A stretch of 64,000 bases of DNA from Bacteroidota bacterium (GCA_018267655.1 JAFDYB010000034.1:124001-188000), one strand, 5' to 3'. Numbered from the stretch's first letter, positions 36,392-44,502 are shown. Translations and numbers: made by a program. Notes: generated from the sequence alone by a model not told the origin.

Positions 36392-37394
36392 CTGCTTGCG
36401 AATAATCGCTAATACTTAAATGTGTTGAATTTCCTTTTACCTCAGCTCCCACTCCAAGCATACTGTTATTAATAAGCGCTCCGTTAACTAAGGTTTCGTT
36501 TTGAAGTATGCTTACAGAAATTATGCTATTATTAATTTTACTGTTATCGCCAACACTAACGTGTGGCCCTATTATGCAATTAGTAAGTTCTACATTGTTC
36601 CCAATATAACAAGGCTCTATCACAATGCTGTTATTGTTTTTAATGTTGTTCCCTTTTAAATGTTTTTGGTTTTTATCAAACTCTAATAAACGTGAATTGG
36701 TATAAATGGTAGCGTCTTTATTTCCACAATCGAGCCATTCGGTTACCTGCCCGGGTGTAAATTTAAGGCCTTTATTTTTCATGTTTTCCAGGGCATTGGT
36801 TAATTGGTATTCTCCTTTTTCTTTTATGTTATTATCCAATAAATATTGTAATTCGTTTCGCAAATTCTCGCCGTCTTTAAAATAATAAATACCAATAATG
36901 GCTAAGTCGCTAATAAAATTTTGTGGTTTTTCAACAAAATCAGTAATTACGCCGGCTGTATTTAGTTTTACTACACCAAACTGGCGCGGATCATCAATTT
37001 TATGAACCCAAATTACCCCCTCTTGGTTTGTATCCATAGAAAAATCGGCTTTAAATAGTGTATCGGCAAACGCTACAATTGTTTTGCCGTGCAGCGCTTG
37101 TTTTGCACACATAATAGCGTGCGCTGTGCCTAATGCGGTTTCTTGATAATAAATACTTCCTTTAGCGCCATGATTTTCTGCGATTTTTATAAGGTTTTCT
37201 TCAACTTCTTTACCAAAATCAGAACCAATAATAAAAGCAATTTCATTTACTTTTTCACCGCAAACTTTTGTAATATCTTCTACAAGGCGCTGAACTATTG
37301 GTTTTCCTGCAACACATATTAGTGGTTTAGGTGTGGTTAAAGTATGTGGCCGCATGCGTTTGCCTTTACCGGCCATTGGAATAATAATTTGCAT
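36384..37394 (-). CDS. Sugar-phosphate nucleotidyltransferase
   Basis: The protein has about 336 residues. The N-terminal catalytic domain begins MQIIIPMAGKGKRMRPHTLTTPKPLICVAGKP, the nucleotide-binding signature of RmlA/GlmU/GalU-type enzymes, with ETALGTAHAIMCAK, FADTLF and GVVKLN later, followed by a left-handed helix tail (IEPCYIGNNVELTNCIIGPHVSVGDNSKI). It makes an NDP-sugar for envelope glycans; the exact sugar cannot be told. An in-frame ATG 24 bases further upstream exists, but it lies before the TATTTTTG promoter box, so the downstream ATG is preferred. It is the first gene of the nucleotidyltransferase-TPR-DUF4292-EnvC-rlmB operon. Confidence 0.9.
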   Translation of the reverse strand: MQIIIPMAGKGKRMRPHTLTTPKPLICVAGKPIVQRLVEDITKVCGEKVNEIAFIIGSDFGKEVEENLIKIAENHGAKGSIYYQETALGTAHAIMCAKQALHGKTIVAFADTLFKADFSMDTNQEGVIWVHKIDDPRQFGVVKLNTAGVITDFVEKPQNFISDLAIIGIYYFKDGENLRNELQYLLDNNIKEKGEYQLTNALENMKNKGLKFTPGQVTEWLDCGNKDATIYTNSRLLEFDKNQKHLKGNNIKNNNSIVIEPCYIGNNVELTNCIIGPHVSVGDNSKINNSIISVSILQNETLVNGALINNSMLGVGAEVKGNSTHLSISDYSQAVV

Positions 37395-37406
37395 AATCTG
37401 TTTGTG

Positions 37407-37414
37407 CAAAAATA
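37407..37414 (-). promoter_or_regulatory. Putative promoter -7 box (TATTTTTG) of the envelope operon
   Basis: An exact TAnnTTTG match on the minus strand ends 12 bases before the chosen nucleotidyltransferase ATG. It supports the shorter start because transcription would begin downstream of the longer one. Confidence 0.5.
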
Positions 37415-37448
37415 GCATTATTTGGCATTAATCACTTATGTTTGTTGT

Positions 37449-37982
37449 GTGAATAAACGCTATTTTATAGGAATTTGTTTGCCCTCGCCACTATTTGAAA
37501 AGGCAGAAGAATTAAAAAAGGATATTTTTACTCAACTTGGTTTAAAAGGCGCTCTTAGGAGTCCGGCACACATAACTTTACATTTACCGTTTGAATTTAA
37601 CGAACATAAAGAAAAAAAACTCATTGATGAATTAAACCACTTTACATTTAAAACAAGTTTTACAATAGCTTTAACCGGTTTTAATTTTTTTGATAAAAGA
37701 GTAGCGTTTATACAGGTTGAAGAAAATGCAGAGCTTTATAATTTAAAGCAGCAGTTGTGTGATTTTGTTGCAAAAAATTTATTTGTTTTAAATGAAAAAA
37801 ACGTTTATCGCAACTTTAAGCCGCATGTTACAATTGCTCATCGCGATTTTAAAACAAGGCATTTTGAGCCACTAAAAAATTTACTAAAAACAAAAAACTT
37901 TAAAGACTCGTTTACCTGCAATAATTTTGCTTTATTTAAGTTTGAAGACTCGTGGAAGGTAGTTAAAATTTTTGAGTTTTAA
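37449..37982 (+). CDS. 2'-5' RNA ligase / 2H phosphoesterase superfamily protein
   Basis: The protein has about 177 residues from GTG. It carries both HxT motifs of the 2H fold, HITLHLPF (about residue 41) and HVTIAHRDF (about 126), set about 85 residues apart as usual. The enzymes hydrolyse or join 2',5' or cyclic phosphodiester bonds in RNA or nucleotides; the substrate here is unknown. A TTG nine codons upstream is possible, but MNKRYFIGICLPSP is the typical family N-terminus. A TATGTTTG box ends only 4 bases before the GTG, which would make the message nearly leaderless. Confidence 0.82.
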   Translation: MNKRYFIGICLPSPLFEKAEELKKDIFTQLGLKGALRSPAHITLHLPFEFNEHKEKKLIDELNHFTFKTSFTIALTGFNFFDKRVAFIQVEENAELYNLKQQLCDFVAKNLFVLNEKNVYRNFKPHVTIAHRDFKTRHFEPLKNLLKTKNFKDSFTCNNFALFKFEDSWKVVKIFEF

Positions 37983-37998
37983 ATATGTATAAACACAT

Positions 37999-38439
37999 TT
38001 ATTTGTGCTGTTTTGTTTCTAAACGAGGCATTACATCTTTATTTGTAAGCGTTAATTTATAAATATTGTCACCTGAATTAGGATGGGTTTTCTTTTGCTC
38101 ATAAGTCCATGAGGTTCTTTTAAGATAGTCTTTAGATATTTCTTTTTTTAACAATGAATCTTTAAAAATCCCTAAACTATCATGCCTCCATTTTAAAAAA
38201 TTATTTCCATAATCATATAAACCATTTACGGTTTCAAATTTTATTAATAGCGTTTTGCTATGTTTTTTAATCTCTTTTACTTTTACAGTATCACTGTATT
38301 TATCACTGTAGGTTACATACAATGTAGAGTCTGTTTGATTATCAATCCAATATTCATAGCCTCCGTAAGGATCGCACGATATAAAAAATGTTGTGCTCAA
38401 AAAAAGGGTTAATATTATTTGTACTACTCTTTTTATCAT
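37999..38439 (-). CDS. Hypothetical lipoprotein
   Basis: The 146-residue protein has a signal peptide and lipobox (TFFISC, C22) followed by DPYGGYEYWIDNQTDSTLYVTYSDKYSDTVKVKEIKKHSKTLLIKFETVNGLYDYGNNFLKW, a small beta-rich domain of the type found in many Bacteroidota lipoproteins. I do not recognise a family. It lies 32 bases after the metallo-beta-lactamase-fold gene on the same strand, so the two are probably co-transcribed. It should be attached to the inner or outer membrane facing the periplasm. Confidence 0.65.
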   Translation of the reverse strand: MIKRVVQIILTLFLSTTFFISCDPYGGYEYWIDNQTDSTLYVTYSDKYSDTVKVKEIKKHSKTLLIKFETVNGLYDYGNNFLKWRHDSLGIFKDSLLKKEISKDYLKRTSWTYEQKKTHPNSGDNIYKLTLTNKDVMPRLETKQHK

Positions 38440-38471
38440 ATTTATTGTATTTTGTTTATACCGAGTTAGTT

Positions 38472-39296
38472 TTATAAAGCACCGTGATTAAACAGTAAAA
38501 CACAGTCTTTTATTGAAACTTGTTTTTCAATTTGGCGGTACAATTTATTAGTTTTACTTATTTTACTTAAATCAATATCACCTGTAAACAAAACTTTTCC
38601 CTTATCGGTATTCAATAAAATCATTTCGTGTCCTGCGGTATGATTGCTTGTTTGAAGTACACTGATGAGCGAATTGTATTTTTTCAATTTCATTTGTGAG
38701 GCATCAATTACCTCAATACGGCTAAAGTCAATTATCTTTTCAGTGTTTTTTTGATATCCTGCAAGTTGCCCTTTTGTTTTTACCGATTCGCTTTCTTTTA
38801 CAGTAAGCACTACTTTAATGCCTTTTAGTTGCGGCAGATATCCAATATGATCGAAATGGGCATGGGTAAGAAAAATTGTTTTGATGTCTGAGGTTTTTAC
38901 CGACAATTGTTCGAGTTGCTGTATTAGATGATTATTTTTACTAAGATAAAATTTAAAATCGCTTTTAAAAAACCCGGCACTTAGCCCTGAAAAATAATCG
39001 GGCGAATTAACCTGAGGAGACAATCCTGCATCAATTAAAAACACACTGTCTTTAAATTGCATCAACCAAACAAATACCGGTTCCGGAAAATTATTGTTAG
39101 TACTAATATAGCCTGTACAAATAGATGTAACTTTTACATTTCCAAAATCAAACTTTTTTGGAGTATCGTATTTTTTTAGTTCTTGGTATTTTTCAGGCAA
39201 TTCGTTGCTAATAATTTTGAAGACTTGCGCTTTAAAAATTGAAGTGCAAAATAATAAAGCGAAGAATAACGAATGTAAATTTTTTTTGCTTAACAC
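38472..39296 (-). CDS. Exported metallo-beta-lactamase-fold hydrolase
   Basis: The 274-residue protein has a signal peptide (about 1-23, ending SIFKAQ). It carries the binuclear metal motifs HAHFDHIG (about 143-150), NHTAGHEM (about 216-223) and FTGDIDL (about 235-241), and ends ...CVLLFNHGAL. The family includes lactonases, phosphodiesterases and related hydrolases, and the substrate is unknown. Export to the periplasm is shared by several Bacteroidota quorum-quenching-like and nucleotide-degrading members. A TATATTTG box lies about 20 bases upstream, and the lipoprotein gene follows downstream. Confidence 0.82.
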   Translation of the reverse strand: MLSKKNLHSLFFALLFCTSIFKAQVFKIISNELPEKYQELKKYDTPKKFDFGNVKVTSICTGYISTNNNFPEPVFVWLMQFKDSVFLIDAGLSPQVNSPDYFSGLSAGFFKSDFKFYLSKNNHLIQQLEQLSVKTSDIKTIFLTHAHFDHIGYLPQLKGIKVVLTVKESESVKTKGQLAGYQKNTEKIIDFSRIEVIDASQMKLKKYNSLISVLQTSNHTAGHEMILLNTDKGKVLFTGDIDLSKISKTNKLYRQIEKQVSIKDCVLLFNHGAL

Positions 39297-39315
39297 AATT
39301 AAAAAATTAGCGGAG

Positions 39316-39323
39316 CAAATATA
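39316..39323 (-). promoter_or_regulatory. Putative promoter -7 box (TATATTTG) for the MBL-fold gene
   Basis: Exact TAnnTTTG match on the minus strand 19 bases before the ATG. No clear -33 element is visible. Confidence 0.45.
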
Positions 39324-39469
39324 TAAATATTAAAGGTTTTTTTGTTCTAACACTAATCTTTCACCACTAACAAATTTATTAGCCAAAAAAATAATGGTTT
39401 CAAATCAACTTACTCCAAATTCCTGTACTGGATATAGAATAAAAATTATCCTTACAATAAATTTCGAAA

Positions 39470-40354
39470 TCACTGCATCTTAAACACATAAATAAGGCTA
39501 GAGTAATTTCCCGTATTTTTTGCCCTTAAATTCGATTTTAAGCCCGTTAAAAAGGCTTTTAAGTAATTAGATTTGCCTTGCTTATATTTCTCGCTTAAAA
39601 GACTTACATAAAAGCTATCGAATTTCATAGGCAAGGTTTCCTTTAACTTAAAGTTATGTTTTTGTAAAAGAGCCGATATGGTTTTTGGTTCGAAGTGATA
39701 TAAATGGCGAGGGACATCGTAAGCTGCCCAATATTCTTTATAATACTCAGCGTCATAACTTTTATAATTTGGCACAGCTATTATTAAAACCCCATTTGGG
39801 TTTAATTTGCTTTTTAAAAACGCTAGGGTTTTTTCAAGATCAACTACGTGCTCTAAAACGTGCCATAATGTAATCACGTCGAACCTTTGAGATCCACATT
39901 CGTTTTCTAAGTTTTCTTTGCTTAAAAAGGTTTTTAAGCCCATTTCTGAGGCTATTTTTCTCGCCCCACTATCTGGCTCTATTCCAAAGCAAGTCCACCC
40001 TACTCTACTACACACGTTTAAAAACATACCTGTTCCGCAACCGTAATCTAAAATTGTTCCACGTGAAACATGTTTTTGAACTAGCTTCATCTTCCCTTTT
40101 AAAGTATAGTTTCGCACTACTTTATATAGTTTTGAAATTATGCCTTTATTGGTATTTGAGTGGGAAATATATTCCTCTGATTTATAATAATCGCCCAAAG
40201 CTTCAGGCGGTGGAATTGGATTAGTATATTTAAAAGAGCAGTTTTGGCAAGAGACAATGTCAAAATTTTTATGACTAACCGTATAATCTTTACAGGTTAA
40301 AAACGAATTAAATTGACTTTGTTTGCACAGGGGGCAGTGGGTAATTGTTTGCAT
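39470..40354 (-). CDS. Class I SAM-dependent methyltransferase with zinc-ribbon N-terminus
   Basis: The protein has about 294 residues. The N-terminal zinc ribbon (CPLCKQSQF ... CQNCSFKYTNP) is joined to a Rossmann methyltransferase with the SAM-binding motif ILDYGCGTGMFLNV and the later DVITLWHVLEHVVDLEKTL, NPNGVLIIAVPNY and YDVPRHLYHFEPKTI. Members with this architecture often modify polysaccharide or quinone-like substrates; the target is unknown here. The start MQTITHC is preferred over an ATG eight codons upstream (40378), which overlaps the previous gene. A full parS-like site lies inside the coding region. It is third in the mnmG-GNAT-methyltransferase run. Confidence 0.83.
   Translation of the reverse strand: MQTITHCPLCKQSQFNSFLTCKDYTVSHKNFDIVSCQNCSFKYTNPIPPPEALGDYYKSEEYISHSNTNKGIISKLYKVVRNYTLKGKMKLVQKHVSRGTILDYGCGTGMFLNVCSRVGWTCFGIEPDSGARKIASEMGLKTFLSKENLENECGSQRFDVITLWHVLEHVVDLEKTLAFLKSKLNPNGVLIIAVPNYKSYDAEYYKEYWAAYDVPRHLYHFEPKTISALLQKHNFKLKETLPMKFDSFYVSLLSEKYKQGKSNYLKAFLTGLKSNLRAKNTGNYSSLIYVFKMQ
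40056..40071. promoter_or_regulatory. parS-like ParB-binding site 1
   Basis: TGTTCCACGTGAAACA is an exact match to the chromosomal parS consensus TGTTNCACGTGAAACA. It lies within the methyltransferase coding sequence. Confidence 0.75.
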
Positions 40355-40364
40355 AGTTTTATAA

Positions 40365-40925
40365 TTATTTGGTTCCACGTGGAACGTAATTGCTTTTTAA
40401 TAGTGAATAAACGGCGGTATCTGTAAATAGGTTTTTATATAAATAATTTTGTTTAAAGTGCGCTTCTTTTACAAAGTTAAACTTTTCAATTAAGGCTATT
40501 GAAGCTTTATTTAAAGGATTAATTTTAGCCTCTAGCGAGTGAAAAGAAAAGGTATTAAAGCAGGAATTTAAAAGAACAGGAAGAGCTTCAGAAAGAAAAC
40601 CCATGCGCCTATACTCTTCAAATAAAACATATCCTATTTCAGCTCTTTTGTTTTTATTATCCGCATTAAAACCAAAGTAGCCTATTATAGCTCTACTTTC
40701 TTTGTCTAAAATAAACCACCAAATACTTTCGGGTGTATTATTTTGGGGCGGCATTTTAGATAAAAGCACTCTGATTTTAGCCTCGCTTTCAGGTTCTTGA
40801 TCTAAGCAATTCATTAAAGCCTCATTCTTTCTAAATAAAGAAAACGATTCAAAATCGTTTGACTTAATTAACTTAAACTTGCATCTTGTAGTATGTGGTA
40901 ATAAAAATTGTTCCACGTGAAACAT
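40365..40925 (-). CDS. GNAT-family N-acetyltransferase
   Basis: The 186-residue protein is a RimJ/RimL-like GNAT: LIKSNDFESFSLFRKNEALMN, IWWFILDKESRAIIGYFGF, RAEIGYVLFEEYRRMGFLSEALPVLLN (acetyl-CoA-binding helix region), and the C-terminal HSLEAKINPLNKASIALIEKFNFVKEA. It probably acetylates a protein N-terminus or small molecule. Its first residues (MFHVEQF) are encoded by a parS-like site that overlaps the start codon, and a second parS variant covers its last codons. It begins at the base next to the mnmG stop. Confidence 0.85.
   Translation of the reverse strand: MFHVEQFLLPHTTRCKFKLIKSNDFESFSLFRKNEALMNCLDQEPESEAKIRVLLSKMPPQNNTPESIWWFILDKESRAIIGYFGFNADNKNKRAEIGYVLFEEYRRMGFLSEALPVLLNSCFNTFSFHSLEAKINPLNKASIALIEKFNFVKEAHFKQNYLYKNLFTDTAVYSLLKSNYVPRGTK
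40371..40386. promoter_or_regulatory. parS-like ParB-binding site 2 (variant)
   Basis: GGTTCCACGTGGAACG contains the perfect 14 bp palindrome GTTCCACGTGGAAC and differs from a symmetric parS (TGTTCCACGTGGAACA) only in the outermost base on each side. Confidence 0.6.
40909..40924. promoter_or_regulatory. parS-like ParB-binding site 3
   Basis: TGTTCCACGTGAAACA, identical to site 1, overlaps the start codon of the acetyltransferase gene next to the mnmG stop. Confidence 0.75.
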
Positions 40926-42827
40926 TTATCTTCCTAAATGAATTAATAACACATTTATATCTGCCGGATTAATACCGCTTATTCTACTTGCCTGACCAAT
41001 GCTAAGGGGTTTAAATTTTTTCAACTTTTCAGTAGCTTCTAATCCTAAGCCCGTAATTGCATTGTAGTTAAAATCAGGCGAAAGTTTATAGTCTTCTAAT
41101 CGTTTTAGTTTATCAGCGTTCTCTTTCTCTCGTTCAATATAGCCCTCGTACTTCATTAAAATTTCTGCCTGCTCAATGGTTTCATTATCAAAAGAGTTTA
41201 ACTGATTTTTTAAACCCTCGTCGTGCTCAATTAAATTAGCAATAGAAATATTTGGTCGTGATAGTACATTAAAATAACGCCACTTTTGGGTAAGCGCTGC
41301 CGACTGAATGCTATTTAAAAAAGGGTTTAAAATATCGGGCTCTGCACTTGTATTTTTAAAGTAATTTATAATTGACTCATAAGCATTTATTTTTTGTTTT
41401 ACCCTATCATAGCGCTCTTGCGATGCTAAACCTAAATTATATGACAGCTCGGTTAAGCGCACATCGGCATTATCTTGCCTTAAAAGCAAACGATACTCTG
41501 CTCTGCTTGTAAACATGCGATAAGGCTCATCTGTTCCTTTTGTTACTAAATCATCAATTAAAACCCCAATATAGGCTTCGTAGCGGTTAAGTATTAGAGG
41601 GGCTTTTTCATTAATTTTTAAATGTGCATTTATGCCCGCCATTAATCCTTGGCAAGCTGCTTCTTCGTAGCCTGTGGTACCGTTTATTTGTCCCGCAAAA
41701 TATAAATTCTCAATTAAATGGGTTTCTAAAGTAAGTTTTAATTGAGTAGGAGGGAAGTAATCGTACTCAATGGCGTAACCCGGACGAAACATTTTTGCAT
41801 TTTCGAAACCCGGTATGTGTTGTAAGGCTTTGTATTGAACATTTTCGGGTAACGACGATGAAAAACCATTTAAGTATATTTCAACCGTTTCCCAGCCCTC
41901 GGGTTCAACAAATAATTGGTGGCGCTCGCGCTCGCTAAAGCGATTGATTTTATCTTCAATACTTGGGCAATAACGCGGACCTAAGCCCTGTATGCGCCCT
42001 TGAAACATAGGCGATTTTTCAAATCCTGTTTTTAATATTTCGTGAACTTTTGGGTTAGTATATGTAATATGGCAAGGCAATTGTTTTTTAGATAGAGTAG
42101 GGGGGTTGGCATTGGAAATAAACGGAGAGGTGTTTTGAAGATACGAAAATTTATCTAATACCTCGTCTCCCTCTTGCACTTCCATTTTAGCATAATCTAA
42201 ACTTCTGCCGTCAATGCGAGGCGGCGTGCCTGTTTTCATTCGCCCACTTTCGAACCCTAATTGGACTAATTGTTCCGTTATTCCATGGCTTGCGCTTTCG
42301 CCACTTCGTCCGCCGCCTAATTGTTTTTCGCCTATGTGAATTAAACCGTTTAAAAACGTGCCATTGGTAAGTACTACTGCTTTTGCTTTAAAGCTAAGCC
42401 CCATGCCTGTTACAACGCCTTCTACCCGTTTACCATCACTACTAACAATTAAGTTTTTGCACATGTCTTGCCAAAAATCAACATTTGGCGTTTGTTCCAG
42501 CATTTTGCGCCACTCGGCGGCAAATAACATACGGTCGTTTTGTGTGCGTGGACTCCACATTGCGGGACCTTTGCTACGATTTAACATGCGAAATTGTATA
42601 GCGCTTTTATCACTTACTATACCGCTGTATCCGCCTAAAGCATCTATTTCGCGCACTATTTGCCCTTTGGCAATACCACCCATAGCAGGATTGCAACTCA
42701 TTTGAGCAATGGTTTGCATATTCATGGTAAGTAATAATACTTTACTACCCATGTTTGCGGCTGCGGCTGCGGCTTCGCAACCGGCATGGCCTGCGCCCAC
42801 AACAATTACATCGTATTGGTTTTGCAT
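40926..42827 (-). CDS. mnmG: tRNA uridine-5-carboxymethylaminomethyl modification enzyme MnmG (GidA)
   Basis: The 633-residue FAD enzyme works with MnmE to modify U34 of certain tRNAs. The dinucleotide-binding motif VVGAGHAGCEAA (9-20) is followed by CNPAMGGIAKGQIVREIDALGG, SRGKPAMWSPRTQNDR-type residues (NRSKGPAMWSPRTQND), GGGRSGE and the C-terminal EYDYFPPTQLKLTLETHLIENLYFAGQINGTTGYEEAACQGLMAGINA with the MnmE-interacting helical tail. The length is normal. A TACCTTTG box ends just 5 bases before the ATG, implying an almost leaderless transcript. mnmG is a classic origin-proximal gene in many bacteria. Confidence 0.97.
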   Translation of the reverse strand: MQNQYDVIVVGAGHAGCEAAAAAANMGSKVLLLTMNMQTIAQMSCNPAMGGIAKGQIVREIDALGGYSGIVSDKSAIQFRMLNRSKGPAMWSPRTQNDRMLFAAEWRKMLEQTPNVDFWQDMCKNLIVSSDGKRVEGVVTGMGLSFKAKAVVLTNGTFLNGLIHIGEKQLGGGRSGESASHGITEQLVQLGFESGRMKTGTPPRIDGRSLDYAKMEVQEGDEVLDKFSYLQNTSPFISNANPPTLSKKQLPCHITYTNPKVHEILKTGFEKSPMFQGRIQGLGPRYCPSIEDKINRFSERERHQLFVEPEGWETVEIYLNGFSSSLPENVQYKALQHIPGFENAKMFRPGYAIEYDYFPPTQLKLTLETHLIENLYFAGQINGTTGYEEAACQGLMAGINAHLKINEKAPLILNRYEAYIGVLIDDLVTKGTDEPYRMFTSRAEYRLLLRQDNADVRLTELSYNLGLASQERYDRVKQKINAYESIINYFKNTSAEPDILNPFLNSIQSAALTQKWRYFNVLSRPNISIANLIEHDEGLKNQLNSFDNETIEQAEILMKYEGYIEREKENADKLKRLEDYKLSPDFNYNAITGLGLEATEKLKKFKPLSIGQASRISGINPADINVLLIHLGR

Positions 42828-42832
42828 TGGCG

Positions 42833-42840
42833 CAAAGGTA
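42833..42840 (-). promoter_or_regulatory. Putative promoter -7 box (TACCTTTG) for mnmG
   Basis: Exact TAnnTTTG match on the minus strand with only 5 bases to the ATG, so transcription should begin at or next to the start codon. Confidence 0.45.
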
Positions 42841-42962
42841 AATTAATTTTTACTATTGCTTTAGAAAATAATAGAAAGCGATAAGCGTTGAATTTTTAAA
42901 TTATTGAAAAAAGAAAAGCTCTTGTTTAATTTTACACCGTTTCGTATGGTATAAAATCCATA

Positions 42963-43097
42963 TTACTGTTGTTTTGTATTTACTACAATTTTTGCCTGTT
43001 GCAACATTTTGCTAATTTTTACCAAACAAATAAAATTTTTGTAACGCTGCACGTAAACATCATTAGGTATTTTGGTATTGTCCTTTGGTGTTTTCAT
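42963..43097 (-). CDS. Possible small protein (44 aa) downstream of the XRE regulator
   Basis: In the 326 bp gap between mnmG and the XRE gene, an ATG-initiated frame encodes 44 residues (MKTPKDNTKIPNDVYVQRYK, then a hydrophobic-basic helix NFICLVKISKMLQQAKIVV). It lies 56 bases after the regulator gene on the same strand. The composition is unlike random translation of AT-rich spacer, but no family is recognised. The rest of the gap holds only the mnmG promoter box. Confidence 0.3.
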   Translation of the reverse strand: MKTPKDNTKIPNDVYVQRYKNFICLVKISKMLQQAKIVVNTKQQ

Positions 43098-43153
43098 TAA
43101 ACAAATATACAAAACAAATTGCAAGCTGTTTAATTACGAAAAATATGCTTCTA

Positions 43154-43381
43154 TTACAAAAACGATAGAAGCACTTGTGGTTTAACATTAAGATTTTTGG
43201 CAATTTCTAAAATGGTGCAAAGAGTTGGGTTTATTTTTCCGGTTTCTATACGTGCAATTTGCGAAAGCGAAAGCCCCGAAGTGTATGCAAGCTCTTCTTG
43301 TGTAGCTTTTTTTGAAGCTCGAACTTGTTTTAAATGCTTGCCAAATTGGGTTAATATTTTTTCGTCTCTGTATTTCAGCAA
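43154..43381 (-). CDS. XRE-family helix-turn-helix regulator
   Basis: The 75-residue protein is a single Cro/C1-type DNA-binding domain: FGKHLKQVRASKKATQEELAYTSGLSLSQIARIETGKINPTLCTILEIAKNLNVKPQVLLSF, with the recognition helix around residues 38-48. Regulators this short dimerise on palindromic operators, often controlling restriction-modification or small accessory genes. A perfect 20 bp palindrome lies 31 bases upstream of its start codon and most likely is its operator. No restriction or toxin gene is adjacent on its own strand; the divergent gene encodes a secreted protein. Confidence 0.85.
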   Translation of the reverse strand: MLKYRDEKILTQFGKHLKQVRASKKATQEELAYTSGLSLSQIARIETGKINPTLCTILEIAKNLNVKPQVLLSFL

Positions 43382-43411
43382 AACGAAATACGATAAATTA
43401 AAAGATTTTTG

Positions 43412-43431
43412 TTATAGCATATATGCTATAA
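43412..43431. promoter_or_regulatory. Perfect 20 bp palindrome, putative XRE operator
   Basis: TTATAGCATATATGCTATAA is fully self-complementary and lies between the XRE gene and a divergent secreted-protein gene, as expected for an autoregulated operator controlling both directions. Confidence 0.65.
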
Positions 43432-43481
43432 TATAATATGGAAATACTTTATATACTTGCATCCAACAACATATTATCAAA

Positions 43482-44114
43482 ATGAAAAAAATAATTTTAC
43501 TAAGCTGTGCAGCGTTTGCATTTTTAATTTCCAACTCACTTAAAGCACAAAGCTCTGAATGGACTAAGTCGGATAGAACAGAGGCTTATAATAATTTTAT
43601 GGATTTATTAACTCCGTATAAAATTCTTACTAATGAGCAAAAAGAAAGTATCTCACTATGTGCCTTAGAAGATCTCACAAAAAAATATTCGAAAAGCGAC
43701 TACAAGGCAAAAATTGATATAGAAATAAAAAGGATAGAGCAATCAACCATTAATCAATGTGCCAGAAATATTGGAGTTGATTTAGAAAAAACACATGCGA
43801 AATCTAATTCAAACGAAAGCTCGGGAGAAAAGAAAGAAGATTTTACGCCAAAAGATTTTAGCGGGATTTGGAACTATGAAGGCGGAACCTATACATTTTA
43901 TCCTTCAACTGGTGAGTTTAATTTAAAAGTTCCTTCGAGAGATAATACCGCTAAAGGCTCGTATGCCATACAAGGCAGAAAATTAGTTTTAACTCAAAAA
44001 AATGGCTTTTTAAATGATTGGGGTTCTGGAAACTTTATTATTTTGTCTGTTTCTAAAGAAAAAATAGAAATGACAAATAATGATGGAAAATCTGTTATAT
44101 TAAAAAAAGAGTAA
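43482..44114 (+). CDS. Hypothetical exported protein
   Basis: The 210-residue protein has a signal peptide (about 1-23, ending LKAQ). It has a helical first half (DRTEAYNNFMDLLTPYKILTNEQKESISLCALEDLTKKY, with Cys pairs) and, after a Ser/Lys-rich linker near 110-120, a small C-terminal beta domain (FSGIWNYEGGTYTFYPSTGEFNLKVPSRDNTAKGSYAIQGRKLVLTQKNG) of lipocalin-like appearance. No family is named with confidence. It is divergent from the XRE regulator and may be under its palindromic operator. The membrane-protein gene follows after 36 bases. Confidence 0.65.
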   Translation: MKKIILLSCAAFAFLISNSLKAQSSEWTKSDRTEAYNNFMDLLTPYKILTNEQKESISLCALEDLTKKYSKSDYKAKIDIEIKRIEQSTINQCARNIGVDLEKTHAKSNSNESSGEKKEDFTPKDFSGIWNYEGGTYTFYPSTGEFNLKVPSRDNTAKGSYAIQGRKLVLTQKNGFLNDWGSGNFIILSVSKEKIEMTNNDGKSVILKKE

Positions 44115-44150
44115 AGCTAAAAAATCGTATTGATATTTAAAAAGCAAAAC

Positions 44151-44447
44151 ATGGCAAACGTTAACGATGAGGATTTTCAGCCTCAGAATAGCATTGAAAG
44201 CATTTTACTTTTTACTCTTTTATTTATTGTTATTGGATTCTTTGTTGGATATTTAATATTTGGTAAAATTCCTTATATAAACACATATATTCCTCTTGAT
44301 ATTTTCTTTGGAATAACTAAGCAAAACATTCTTGCCGATATACTCATTAATACATTTATTGAACCAATTAGGCAAAAAGCGTGGATTAGTACTGCAATTG
44401 GAGGTGGACTTGGTATTTTAATTTCATTTCTTAGAAAAAATAGATAG
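44151..44447 (+). CDS. Small membrane protein, function unknown
   Basis: The protein has 98 residues from ATG (a TTG seven codons earlier is less likely because it has no clear ribosome context). It starts MANVNDEDFQPQNSIES, then a membrane helix (about 18-40, ILLFTLLFIVIGFFVGYLIF), a loop and a second hydrophobic segment (ISTAIGGGLGILISFL). It follows the secreted-protein gene closely and is probably in the same unit. Not recognised. Confidence 0.55.
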   Translation: MANVNDEDFQPQNSIESILLFTLLFIVIGFFVGYLIFGKIPYINTYIPLDIFFGITKQNILADILINTFIEPIRQKAWISTAIGGGLGILISFLRKNR

Positions 44448-44502
44448 TCAATTAGGATTAAACTATTTTTGAGCTAAACTACTATCGACTGGGAGTCAAT
44501 AA

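Noticed and set aside
37395..37418. Longer start for the nucleotidyltransferase gene
   Set aside because: The extra codons lie across the TATTTTTG promoter box, so they would not be in the transcript, and MQIIIPMAGKG is the usual N-terminus.
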